Origin: Verrucomicrobia bacterium UBA3841
Lineage (GTDB): Bacteria; Verrucomicrobiota; Kiritimatiellia; RFP12; UBA1067
Direction: 5' to 3'
DNA length: 37,990 nucleotides
Assembly: GCA_002392765.1 (NCBI GenBank)
Contig: DGHT01000033.1
Location: forward strand, 1-37,990
This document shows positions 24,225 through 32,062 of the stretch, piece after piece. Under the pieces are notes generated by a model that saw nothing but the letters and a program-made list of their open reading frames with translations, was not told the DNA's origin and did no database searches. The translations under genes were made by a program, and so were the position numbers. The first letter of the stretch is position 1, and every line of letters begins with the position of its first letter.

Positions 24225-25334
24225 ATGAAAATCAAATTCGGAAAGGTTGCGGAGAACATCACCACCCGCAAAGAGTTTTCGCTGGAAAAGGCCCGCAAGG
24301 TTCTCAAGGGCAAGACCATCGCCGTTCTCGGCTACGGCATCCAGGGGCCGGGGCAGGCGCTCAACATGCGCGACAACGGATTCAACGTGATCGTCGGACA
24401 GCGCAAGAACACCAAGGCCGGCAGCTCCTGGAGCCGCGCCAAGAAGGACGGATGGGTCGAAGGCAAGACGCTTTTCTCCCTCGAGGAAGCGGCCGAGAAG
24501 GGCGACATCATAATGATGCTTGTTTCCGACGGCTCCTGCCCGGACGTCTGGAAGAAGATCGAAAAGTTCGTCACGCCCGGAAAGTACCTCTACTTCTCGC
24601 ACGGGTTCGGATACGTCTACAACAAACTCACCGGCATCAAGCCGAAGAAGGGCGTCGGAATCATCATGGTGGCGCCGAAGGGTTCGGGCACGTCCGTGCG
24701 CCGCAACTTCCTCTCCGGCGCGGGCATCAACAGCTCCTACGCTTTCGAGCCTAACGGCATGAAGGCCAAGACGGTCGAGGAAGTCACCAAGGCCATCGGC
24801 ATCGGCGTCGGTTCCGGCTATCTGTTCCCGACTACTTTCCAGAACGAGGTCACGAGCGATCTCGTCGGCGAGCGCGGAATTCTCATGGGCGCGCTCGCGG
24901 GCGTCATGGAGGCTCAGTTCGAGACCCTGCGCGCCAACGGCCACAGCCCGTCCGAGGCGTTCAACGAAACGTGCGAAGAGCTGACCCAGTCGCTCATCCG
25001 CCTCGTCGACGAGAACGGCATGGACTGGATGTACGGCAACTGCTCGCAGACCGCCCAGCACGGCGCGCTCAAGTGGCGTCCGATCTTCAAGAAGGCGACG
25101 CTTCCCGTTTTCGCAAAGCTCTACAAGAGCGTCAAGACGATGCAGGAGGCGAAGGAGGTCATCAAGGACACCGGTTGCGCCGACTACAAGGAGAAGATGC
25201 TGAAGAAGCTCGAGGATCTCCACAACCACGAGATGTGGCAGGCCGGCGCGGCGGTGCGTTCGCTCAGGCCGCACGAAGCGGCGAAGGGCAACGCATCCTC
25301 CGCCGGATGGTCCGGCCGCAAGGTCGTGAAGTAA
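24225..25334 (+). CDS. ilvC: Ketol-acid reductoisomerase
   Basis: A 369-residue cytoplasmic enzyme that converts 2-acetolactate or 2-aceto-2-hydroxybutyrate to the dihydroxy acid with NADPH and magnesium, in valine, isoleucine and leucine synthesis. The NADPH loop is VLGYGIQGPGQALNMRDNG (from about residue 34). Asp212 and Glu216 in SDLVGERGILMG are metal ligands. From memory it resembles fungal/mitochondrial Ilv5 more than the short enzymes of many bacteria: YFSHGF, VAPKGSGTSVR, GINSSYAF, GHSPSEAFNET and GMDWMYGNCSQTA. No ilvB, ilvN or ilvD gene is adjacent. It heads a four-gene unit; the antiporter gene starts 13 bases after its stop. Confidence 0.95.
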   Translation: MKIKFGKVAENITTRKEFSLEKARKVLKGKTIAVLGYGIQGPGQALNMRDNGFNVIVGQRKNTKAGSSWSRAKKDGWVEGKTLFSLEEAAEKGDIIMMLVSDGSCPDVWKKIEKFVTPGKYLYFSHGFGYVYNKLTGIKPKKGVGIIMVAPKGSGTSVRRNFLSGAGINSSYAFEPNGMKAKTVEEVTKAIGIGVGSGYLFPTTFQNEVTSDLVGERGILMGALAGVMEAQFETLRANGHSPSEAFNETCEELTQSLIRLVDENGMDWMYGNCSQTAQHGALKWRPIFKKATLPVFAKLYKSVKTMQEAKEVIKDTGCADYKEKMLKKLEDLHNHEMWQAGAAVRSLRPHEAAKGNASSAGWSGRKVVK

Positions 25335-25347
25335 GGACAGCCCTTCG

Positions 25348-27363
25348 ATGGACGAAGGGGCGTTCCTGCAGGACCTCGCGCTGCTCATGGCAGTCGCGGG
25401 GTTCGTTTCTCTTGTATTCGCGAGGTTGAAGTGGCCCAAGGTGCTGGGCTACATCTTCGCCGGCGTCCTGCTTTCGAGATTCACATGGGGAAGATCCATT
25501 CTCGCCGACGAGTCTTCGGTGAAGACCGCCGGACAGATGGGCATTCTCTTTCTTATGTTTTGCATGGGACTGGGCTTGTCGACTTCCAAGCTCAAGAAAG
25601 TCGGCAACGTCGCGATGCCGTCCGCTCTTCTCGATACGATCGTGATGATGTGGCTCGGCTTTACGATAGGACGCTCGGTTTTCGGATGGCCGATGGTGCC
25701 GTCGCTTTTTCTCGGCGCGGCGATATGCGATTCGGCGACTACGATTCTCGTGAAAGTCGTCGACGAGATGGGCTGGAGCGACAGGCCGTTCGTCAAGTAC
25801 GCGCTGGGCACGTCGGTGTGCGAGGATGTGCTCTGCGTCGGGATAATCGCTCTTGTTTCAGGCGTCGCAAACGGCGGCGCGATGAATGTCGCGGCAGCGG
25901 CCAGATCGCTCGGCGGGCTTGGAGTGTTTTTCGTCGCGACATTCTTTTTCGGTCTCGTCCTGATACCGCGCTTTCTGACGTCCGTCGCGAAGCGCGGCGA
26001 CGACGAAGCGCTTCTTATCACGCTTCTCGGATTCGCTTTTCTTGTGACGTACATCGCCTACCGGCTTGAATTCTCCCTCGCTTTGGGCGCGTTCCTGATC
26101 GGCGTGATAGGTGCGGGCTCCGAGGTGCGCGCCCGGCTTTCACGTCTCGTCGAACCGCTCAGAAACATGTTCGCCGCGATGTTTTTCGTTTCGGTGGGGC
26201 TTCTTGTCAACGTCCGCGAGTGCTGGGCCAACATCTGGGCGATTTCGGGAATATCGCTGCTCGTGATCGCCGGCAAGACGTTCAACTGCACGCTCGGCGC
26301 GCTCGCGACGGGACTGGACGTCAAGATGTCGGTGCAGATGGGGTTTTCCCTGGCGCAGATCGGAGAGTTCGCCTACATGGTCGCGCTTCTGTACGTGTCG
26401 ATAACCGGCGACATGTCCAAGCCGATGTACCAGATTGCCGTCGGCGTATCGCTGCTGACTACGCTGGCGAACCCGCTGATGATAAGGTTCTCCGACAGCG
26501 TCGGCGACTTTGCGGAAAAGAAGTGTCCGGCGCGGCTGAAGAACGCCCTTGCCGCGTATTCGAGGCTCCTTTCCCACTCGAGAACGTCCGCCGCGTCCTC
26601 CAGGCGCGCTTTGGTGAGGCGTCAGATTTTCCAGATCGCGACAGGAGGCGTGCTCGCGTTCGCGGTGGCTCTTGCCTTTTCGATCCTCGAGACGATCGAC
26701 TGGTCGGGTTTTTCCGTATTTCTCGATTCCCACAAGCGGATATTCCTATGTCTTCTCGTGAACGTGATCCTGATCGGAACTTTGACGCTCGTGTTCAGGA
26801 TAGGATGGTCGCTTTCGAACTCCGTGGCCGAACTTGTCCTGGGCCCGCGCAGATCGAGATGGCAGGAAGCCATGCGCCCGCTCGTGCGCTACGTCGTGAT
26901 GTCGATCGTGATACTGCTCGCGTTCATAGAGTTCGTGATGATAAACGTCAGCCTCGCGCCGGAAGAGACGTGGGCGAGGATCGTCATAGCCGTCGTGCTG
27001 CTCGCAATGGCCGGTTTCGGCTGGCGCTTCTTCGTAAGGATAGGAAGGCGCGTCGTCAAGAATTTCGTCAATGCGATAAAGACGGACGAGAAACTCGCCA
27101 AGATCTCGCGCGAGGTGACATACATGCTCCCGGAGGGCGTAATCAGCGAAGTGAAGATCCCCGACAGCTCGCCCGCGGCGGACGCCACCGTCGGCTCGCT
27201 GGGCATCCGCGCGAAGACGGGCGTGTCCGTTCTGGCCGTCGACCGCCGCGGAAAGAGGATCCGCAACATAGGTCCTTCGCTGGAACTGCGCGCGGGCGAC
27301 ATTCTGATCGTACAGGGAGACCAGGGACAGGTCGCCCAGCTGAAACAACTTCTGGAGGGCTGA
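25348..27363 (+). CDS. CPA2-type cation:proton antiporter with TrkA-C domain
   Basis: A 671-residue inner-membrane protein. The first 390 residues form a Na+/H+-exchanger domain of the Kef/CPA2 type (WPKVLGYIFAGVLLSRF, FLMFCMGLGLS, and SVCEDVLCVGI with Glu159-Asp160 at the ion-binding position). After a basic loop (about 395-425), where Kef proteins usually have a nucleotide-binding RCK-N domain, there are about four more membrane segments (430-580), and the protein ends with a TrkA-C/RCK-C-like domain (about 595-671, VKIPDSSPAADATVGSLGI, LRAGDILIVQGD). It probably exports K+ or Na+ in exchange for protons. It lies between ilvC and a TPR-like gene, with gaps of 13 and 4 bases. Confidence 0.88.
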   Translation: MDEGAFLQDLALLMAVAGFVSLVFARLKWPKVLGYIFAGVLLSRFTWGRSILADESSVKTAGQMGILFLMFCMGLGLSTSKLKKVGNVAMPSALLDTIVMMWLGFTIGRSVFGWPMVPSLFLGAAICDSATTILVKVVDEMGWSDRPFVKYALGTSVCEDVLCVGIIALVSGVANGGAMNVAAAARSLGGLGVFFVATFFFGLVLIPRFLTSVAKRGDDEALLITLLGFAFLVTYIAYRLEFSLALGAFLIGVIGAGSEVRARLSRLVEPLRNMFAAMFFVSVGLLVNVRECWANIWAISGISLLVIAGKTFNCTLGALATGLDVKMSVQMGFSLAQIGEFAYMVALLYVSITGDMSKPMYQIAVGVSLLTTLANPLMIRFSDSVGDFAEKKCPARLKNALAAYSRLLSHSRTSAASSRRALVRRQIFQIATGGVLAFAVALAFSILETIDWSGFSVFLDSHKRIFLCLLVNVILIGTLTLVFRIGWSLSNSVAELVLGPRRSRWQEAMRPLVRYVVMSIVILLAFIEFVMINVSLAPEETWARIVIAVVLLAMAGFGWRFFVRIGRRVVKNFVNAIKTDEKLAKISREVTYMLPEGVISEVKIPDSSPAADATVGSLGIRAKTGVSVLAVDRRGKRIRNIGPSLELRAGDILIVQGDQGQVAQLKQLLEG

Positions 27364-27367
27364 ACGC

Positions 27368-28084
27368 ATGAAAAGATTCCTGATGCCGGCGCTGGTTGCG
27401 GCGCTTCTTGCGGCGGGAGCGGCGGGACAATTCGCCCTGTCGCGGATAAACCCGTCGAAAAACCGCGCCGCCGGAGAAAGCGCCGCGGCGCTTCTCGGCG
27501 GATTCAGATCGGTCGCGGCGGAGGTTGTGTGGTTCCGCATAGACTGGCTGCAGGAGCGCGGACGCTTCTCCGAAATCGCCCAGCTGTCTTCGATCCTCTC
27601 CTTTCTCGAGCCGCACGTTCCGGAAGTGTGGGTGTATTCCGCATGGAATCTCGCCTACAACATCTCCGCGAGAATCCCAAGAGAGGAGGACAGGTGGGTG
27701 TGGGTTGAGGAATCGGTTTCCCTTTTGCGCGACAAGGGTCTTAAATGGAATCCGTCGTCGCACGAAATATACAGGGAGCTCGTCAGTCTTTTCATGCTGA
27801 AGATCGGAGGCAGTCTCGACTCCGCATCGCCGCTCTACCGCGAGAAATGGAAGGAAACCGTCGCCCGCGCTTCGTCGGACGGCGACTGGAGCTCGATCGG
27901 CATGGACAAGAACCGCATGGACGCGATCGAGCGCGCGGCGGGCGCCCCGGTCGACTGGACCGATCCGTTCGCGTCGGCGCTGTACTGGGCCTGCGCCGGG
28001 CGCGACAATTGCGGCGAGCGGCACCGCGCCGCATTCGCCGAAATGGCCCGCCAATCGAAAATCCTGTACGACAGAAACAAATGA
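27368..28084 (+). CDS. Membrane-anchored or exported TPR-like protein of unknown function
   Basis: A 238-residue protein with an N-terminal hydrophobic segment (MKRFLMPALVAALLAAGAAG), a signal peptide or anchor. The rest is helical and TPR-like: AEVVWFRIDWLQERGRF, FLEPHVPEVWVYSAWNLAYN and LLRDKGLKWNPSSHEIYREL. From memory, similar proteins occur in Planctomycetes and Kiritimatiellota without known function; I cannot name the family. GGAGG at 27355-27359, inside the end of the antiporter gene, supports the start. The stop overlaps the next ATG (ATGA), so its product is made together with the LacZ-like protein that follows. Confidence 0.75.
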   Translation: MKRFLMPALVAALLAAGAAGQFALSRINPSKNRAAGESAAALLGGFRSVAAEVVWFRIDWLQERGRFSEIAQLSSILSFLEPHVPEVWVYSAWNLAYNISARIPREEDRWVWVEESVSLLRDKGLKWNPSSHEIYRELVSLFMLKIGGSLDSASPLYREKWKETVARASSDGDWSSIGMDKNRMDAIERAAGAPVDWTDPFASALYWACAGRDNCGERHRAAFAEMARQSKILYDRNK

Positions 28085-29631
28085 AAAATCTCGTTTTGGC
28101 TTTTTCCGTTTTCGCCTGCGCGCAATCGTACGCCGTTCGCGTGACGACAGTGCCGATGGTCGTCGATTCTTTTTTCAGGGGCGCTTGGGAAGTGACGGTC
28201 CACGACGCGCCGGACGATGCCGCGTTCGAGGTTTTGGACGGCGCGTCAAAGCGCGTGGCGGGGCCTTTTTCCGTCGATACGTTCCAGGTCGTGGACGTCG
28301 AACCGTGGAGCGACGAGCATCCAAGCGTCTACCGTCTGGCCGTATCCCGCGGCGGGGAAACGCAGACGGTGCCTTTCGGATTCCGCACGCGCGAAATCGC
28401 GCGCCGTTCGCTGTTTGTGAACGGCAGGCGCGTGCGGGTTAAACTCGGGCCGGCCGAACTCGGCGGGAACGCCGCTCCCGACGACGGAAGCGTGACGCGC
28501 GAAGAGGCGCTTTCGAAAGGGATATACCTTCTCTCGCCCGAAGAGCTTGAAAGGATAGACTGTCTCCGCGCGCTCGATTGCGACGGAGCTACGAGGCACC
28601 TTTTCCAGAACTGGTCGGTTTCCGCGACCAACCATCTGCGCCGCATAGCCGTCGCCAACCGCAACGCGTTCACCGGCTCCGAATCGCTCCGGATGAAATG
28701 GACGGTCCTGCGGGACGGCGAAGAGGAATCGTCCGGCTTCATGGACATGCTCTCCGTCCCGCCCGGAGCCGTATCGGTCAGGGATATGCCGACGGAGGTG
28801 TTCGAGGCGCTTTTCACGGACGGGTCCGTCGCCGTCCGTTTCGAGGTCGTCGACGGGCGCAGGGTTTTGTCCTCCGACCAGATCGAGATGATGCAGACGC
28901 GCGACTTTTCCTGGATCGGAGGCGAAAGGGGATCCGGCAGGGTTTCGTTCTCCGAAACCGCAGACTCGATGGAGTTTGCCGCGGGGAAAACGCGCTTCTC
29001 GTTTTCGAAGACGGCGGCTCTTTCCGTCACTATGTCCAAAAAGGGCTTTTTCGGAGAAAGCGTCGCGCTTGAAGGTCTGTTCCCGTGCATTCTCGGCGTT
29101 TCCCCCCGATCGCAACCTGTCCTCTATCCCGTTTCGTCTGTCGACGAGTCCGAAGGCGTTCTTTCGTTCTTTTCCAGATTCTCCTCTTCGGGGAGGAATG
29201 CTGCAGGTGAATTCGGCGTGGTGGACGTTTCAAGCCGGTGGTCTGTCTATCCGAACGGGCGCATCGGATGCGTATGCTCGTTCGATCGACGGGGCGCCGG
29301 AGGACGCTCCGGCATGGGATTCGTCGTGTCGGGGGAACCCTCGAGCGTGGAGTGGTACGGACTCGGTCCGTGGTGCACGGTGCCCGGCGCCGTCGAAGGT
29401 GCGTTTTCGGGAAGGTGGAAAGCGGAAATCCGCGACGGCATGACTTTCGAGGAAGTCCGGGGCGTGAAGATCGGCGATTTTACGCTGAGGACTCTGCGCG
29501 CGCCCTTGTCAATCGCCGTCCTTAGCAGGGACGGGAAAACGATCCTTCTGGCGTTCCCCGGAAAGGGCGACGACGATCTCGCCGTGGCATTGTCCCCGTC
29601 CGGCGACTCTCTGGGCGCACTGAGCGAATAG
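28081..29631 (+). CDS. Secreted LacZ-like (GH2) protein lacking the catalytic TIM barrel
   Basis: A 516-residue protein with signal peptide MKNLVLAFSVFACAQSYA. Residues about 20-105 match the Ig-like GH2 domain (VEPWSDEHPSVYRLAVSR, VPFGFRTREIA), and SLFVNGRRVRVKLG (110-123) matches the strand LLVNGKPVLIRG that opens the LacZ barrel. Only about 60 residues follow before a domain-4-like segment (201-285, LRMKWTVLRDGEE, VPPGAVSV) and the large beta-galactosidase small-chain domain (about 290-516, VEWYGLGPWCTVPG). The roughly 300-residue barrel with both catalytic Glu residues is missing. The frame is intact, so this is a maintained gene rather than a visible pseudogene. Carbohydrate binding or scaffolding is possible; function unknown. 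Last gene of the ilvC unit. Confidence 0.72.
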   Translation: MKNLVLAFSVFACAQSYAVRVTTVPMVVDSFFRGAWEVTVHDAPDDAAFEVLDGASKRVAGPFSVDTFQVVDVEPWSDEHPSVYRLAVSRGGETQTVPFGFRTREIARRSLFVNGRRVRVKLGPAELGGNAAPDDGSVTREEALSKGIYLLSPEELERIDCLRALDCDGATRHLFQNWSVSATNHLRRIAVANRNAFTGSESLRMKWTVLRDGEEESSGFMDMLSVPPGAVSVRDMPTEVFEALFTDGSVAVRFEVVDGRRVLSSDQIEMMQTRDFSWIGGERGSGRVSFSETADSMEFAAGKTRFSFSKTAALSVTMSKKGFFGESVALEGLFPCILGVSPRSQPVLYPVSSVDESEGVLSFFSRFSSSGRNAAGEFGVVDVSSRWSVYPNGRIGCVCSFDRRGAGGRSGMGFVVSGEPSSVEWYGLGPWCTVPGAVEGAFSGRWKAEIRDGMTFEEVRGVKIGDFTLRTLRAPLSIAVLSRDGKTILLAFPGKGDDDLAVALSPSGDSLGALSE

Positions 29632-29657
29632 ACGGCGCCCGGCTGCCGGGATGCCGG

Positions 29658-30965
29658 CTAGCGGGCTCCTGCCAGAAGTTCAGAACTGTCGCGCCGCTGC
29701 GACGGCCACGGGAATTCGCCGAGAGCCGCGAGGGCTTCGCCGGCGAGGAACAGCGAACCGCATACGAGAATTTCGGGGCGCGGCGGATTGTCCCTTTTGA
29801 ATCCTGCCGCTTCCAAAGCCGCTTCGAGCGATCCGCAAGCCGCGGCATCGATTCCGCACGACTCGAGAACGGACGCCAGACGCTCCGGTTCGACGGATCT
29901 TTCGTTCGCCGTCCGTACCGTAAAGGCTTTTCTTATAAACGGCGCGATCGGCACGACGGCGCCGTCGATGTCTTTGTCGGAGCAGAAGGCCGCGATCAAA
30001 ACGAGGGATTTCCGGGCGACTCCGCACGACGCCAGCGCGTCCGCCAGGGCGGACGCGGCGGGCGGGTTGTGCGCGCCGTCCACGATGGCGTTGCCTACGC
30101 GCTGGAACCGTCCGGGCCATACGACGTTCGCGAGGGATTGGAGGACTGCGGGAACGTCGAATGAGGAAATCGCGGGATTGCCGAATTGCCGAAGGACTTT
30201 CAGCGCTGCTATCGCCGTCACCGCGTTTTCGCGGTTGAACGATCCCGCAAGCGGGAATCCGGCGGGGATTTCGGATTCGCCGGCGATGTCGGGCGCGTAG
30301 AAAAAAGGGGAGGAAAGCTCTTTCGCTCTGGCCATTACGGTCTCGACGGCCTCGTCGCCGTTCTTTCCCATCACCACCGGCACGCCGGGTTTTACGATAC
30401 CCGCTTTTTCGGCGGCGATTTCGCGGACGGTTCCGCCGAGCCATGCGCAATGGTCGAGTCCGATTTTCGTTATGACGGAGATTTCGGGGACGACGATGTT
30501 GGTGGCGTCGAGGCGTCCGCCGAGGCCGGTCTCCAGCACCGCGGCATCGACGCCGCTTTCGGCGCAGACGAGAAACGCCATTGCGGTCAACGCCTCGAAG
30601 AAGGTAAGATCGTCAAGCCGCTCCCCGTCCGCCGCGTTTTTCACCTTTGCCGCGGCGCGTTCAAGGCAAGCGTCGCCGGCCGGACGGCCGTCCAGGAAGA
30701 AACGCTCGTTTACCGAGACCAGATGCGGAGACGTATATCTGAAGCATTTTTTTCCGCAGGAGCGCAGACAGCAGTCGAGCATGGCCGCCAAGGCTCCCTT
30801 GCCGTTCGTGCCCGCGATGTGTATCGAGCGGAATTTGCGCTGGGGGTTGCCGAGGGCGGCGCAAAGGCGCGTTATCGCGTCCAGTCCGGGCTTCATTCCG
30901 AATCGCCGGCGCGCGGACAGGTCGGCTGGAAACCCTGCCGGCGGAGTTACTTGTCCATCCGCCAT
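29658..30965 (-). CDS. folC: Folylpolyglutamate synthase / dihydrofolate synthase
   Basis: A 435-residue cytoplasmic Mur-ligase-family enzyme that adds glutamate to dihydropteroate and to folates using ATP. I start it at ATG 30965-30963 because FolC proteins begin with a short helix and the pattern RFGMKPGLDAITRLCAALGNPQ, all retained here; a longer upstream frame runs into the preceding gene. The P-loop is HIAGTNGKGA (residues 49-58), followed by YTSPHLVSVNERF, VLETGLGGRLDATN and VDGAHNPPA. Its start lies 19 bases inside the end of the WP-repeat gene, so translation is probably coupled. It converges with the LacZ-like gene, with 26 bases between the two stops. Confidence 0.93.
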   Translation of the reverse strand: MADGQVTPPAGFPADLSARRRFGMKPGLDAITRLCAALGNPQRKFRSIHIAGTNGKGALAAMLDCCLRSCGKKCFRYTSPHLVSVNERFFLDGRPAGDACLERAAAKVKNAADGERLDDLTFFEALTAMAFLVCAESGVDAAVLETGLGGRLDATNIVVPEISVITKIGLDHCAWLGGTVREIAAEKAGIVKPGVPVVMGKNGDEAVETVMARAKELSSPFFYAPDIAGESEIPAGFPLAGSFNRENAVTAIAALKVLRQFGNPAISSFDVPAVLQSLANVVWPGRFQRVGNAIVDGAHNPPAASALADALASCGVARKSLVLIAAFCSDKDIDGAVVPIAPFIRKAFTVRTANERSVEPERLASVLESCGIDAAACGSLEAALEAAGFKRDNPPRPEILVCGSLFLAGEALAALGEFPWPSQRRDSSELLAGAR

Positions 30966-32062
30966 CTGATTATCCCCCAGAGAAGGGAATGGTCCGTGTA
31001 TAGAGGACATTCTTCGCTTTCGTAAAGCGTCCAGAACTTCGACCAGTTTCTGTCGACTGCGGGAACCCACCGTACCGGGAAGAGAGCGAGAAAGCGCGAC
31101 TTGTCCACGCCGTTCTTCGCGTCGGACTCCCAGAAAGGCCACAGGCGGAAGTACGAGCCGTCCTTCCTGCTAGTCCAGAACGGGAAAATCCTGGTCTCGT
31201 CGTCGTACAGCTCGACGAGTTTCCAGCCGAAGCGCGTGACCGATCCTTCGCCCTCGCCCTTGGAGTACGACCGCCAGTCGACGTGCTCGTAGAAAGGCCA
31301 AATCGAAAGCCTCTCCCTGCGCGCGTTGGACTCCCACTCGAAGAACGGCCAGGGGCAGCGCAGGCGCATCTCCGGTCCGGAGTTGCCGAGAGCGGCCCAG
31401 GATTTCGAATACGTCTCGGCCCATGAGAAGAACGGAGGGAGGAACAGATGCTGGTTTTCCCTCTTGCGGCGGACCTGTCCGTACAGCGGCCAGACCATCC
31501 ACGAAGAGCCTTCGCCTGCGGTGTCCCGGTCTTCGCGGTAGGACGCCCACGTCGCTATCGGCCAAAGCGCGTACCGGTGGTCGGATTCGCGCTGATGGTT
31601 CACGCCGTAGACGGGCCAGAAGCTCCATGCGCCGTCGGATCGCCAGCTGAAGAAGGGGAATAGTACGGTGTTGGTAGTCAGCCTTTCCCTGCCGCGCGGC
31701 ATTTTGTACTGCGTCCAGAGCGGCCAGAGCGCGAATTTCAGGTCTTCCATCGTCAGGATGCGGGGATGGTATCCTGCGACCGGGAAAAGTCCGCAGTAGG
31801 GTTCGCCTTTAGCGTCTTTTCCGTTGAACCATACAGGCAGAAGCGTGAATTGCCAGCTGTCTTCCTCCGGGAAATCCTGCCAGTACGCGAGAAATGCGAA
31901 ACGCCACCAGTCGCGATGGCTGGTGAACACCGGCCACAGCACGTCGAGGTCGTCGCGTTCGCATGAGACGAGCGGCCGGAAAGCGCGGTAATCGCTTTCC
32001 GGCTTCTGCTGGTAGAACGGGCCGACCTGGAAGGCGGCCGAAAGCAGTATGCTACTTAGCAC
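30947..32062 (-). CDS. WP-repeat protein of unknown function
   Basis: A 371-residue protein I do not recognise. It contains about 14 copies of a short motif, [LIF]-[WFL]-P-x-[aromatic], spaced some 15-30 residues apart: LWPVF, LLPVW, LWPLW, LFPFF, FWPVY, VWPLY, PWPFF, IWPFY, IFPFW, LWPFW and others, mostly followed by charged turns. This suggests a repeat fold of beta strands, such as a propeller, solenoid or barrel. Tryptophan and phenylalanine content is very high. The start is GTG at 32062, overlapping the end of the TPR gene by 11 bases; the short hydrophobic beginning (MLSSILLSAAFQ) may be a signal sequence. It lies between a membrane-TPR gene and folC. Confidence 0.72.
   Translation of the reverse strand: MLSSILLSAAFQVGPFYQQKPESDYRAFRPLVSCERDDLDVLWPVFTSHRDWWRFAFLAYWQDFPEEDSWQFTLLPVWFNGKDAKGEPYCGLFPVAGYHPRILTMEDLKFALWPLWTQYKMPRGRERLTTNTVLFPFFSWRSDGAWSFWPVYGVNHQRESDHRYALWPIATWASYREDRDTAGEGSSWMVWPLYGQVRRKRENQHLFLPPFFSWAETYSKSWAALGNSGPEMRLRCPWPFFEWESNARRERLSIWPFYEHVDWRSYSKGEGEGSVTRFGWKLVELYDDETRIFPFWTSRKDGSYFRLWPFWESDAKNGVDKSRFLALFPVRWVPAVDRNWSKFWTLYESEECPLYTDHSLLWGIIRWRMDK

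Noticed and set aside
29637..29666. GC-rich inverted repeats (CCCGGC/GCCGGG, GCCCG/CGGGC) between the convergent stops
   Set aside because: They could form a two-way terminator, but there is no T-run on either strand and the loops are very small or very large; not supported well enough.
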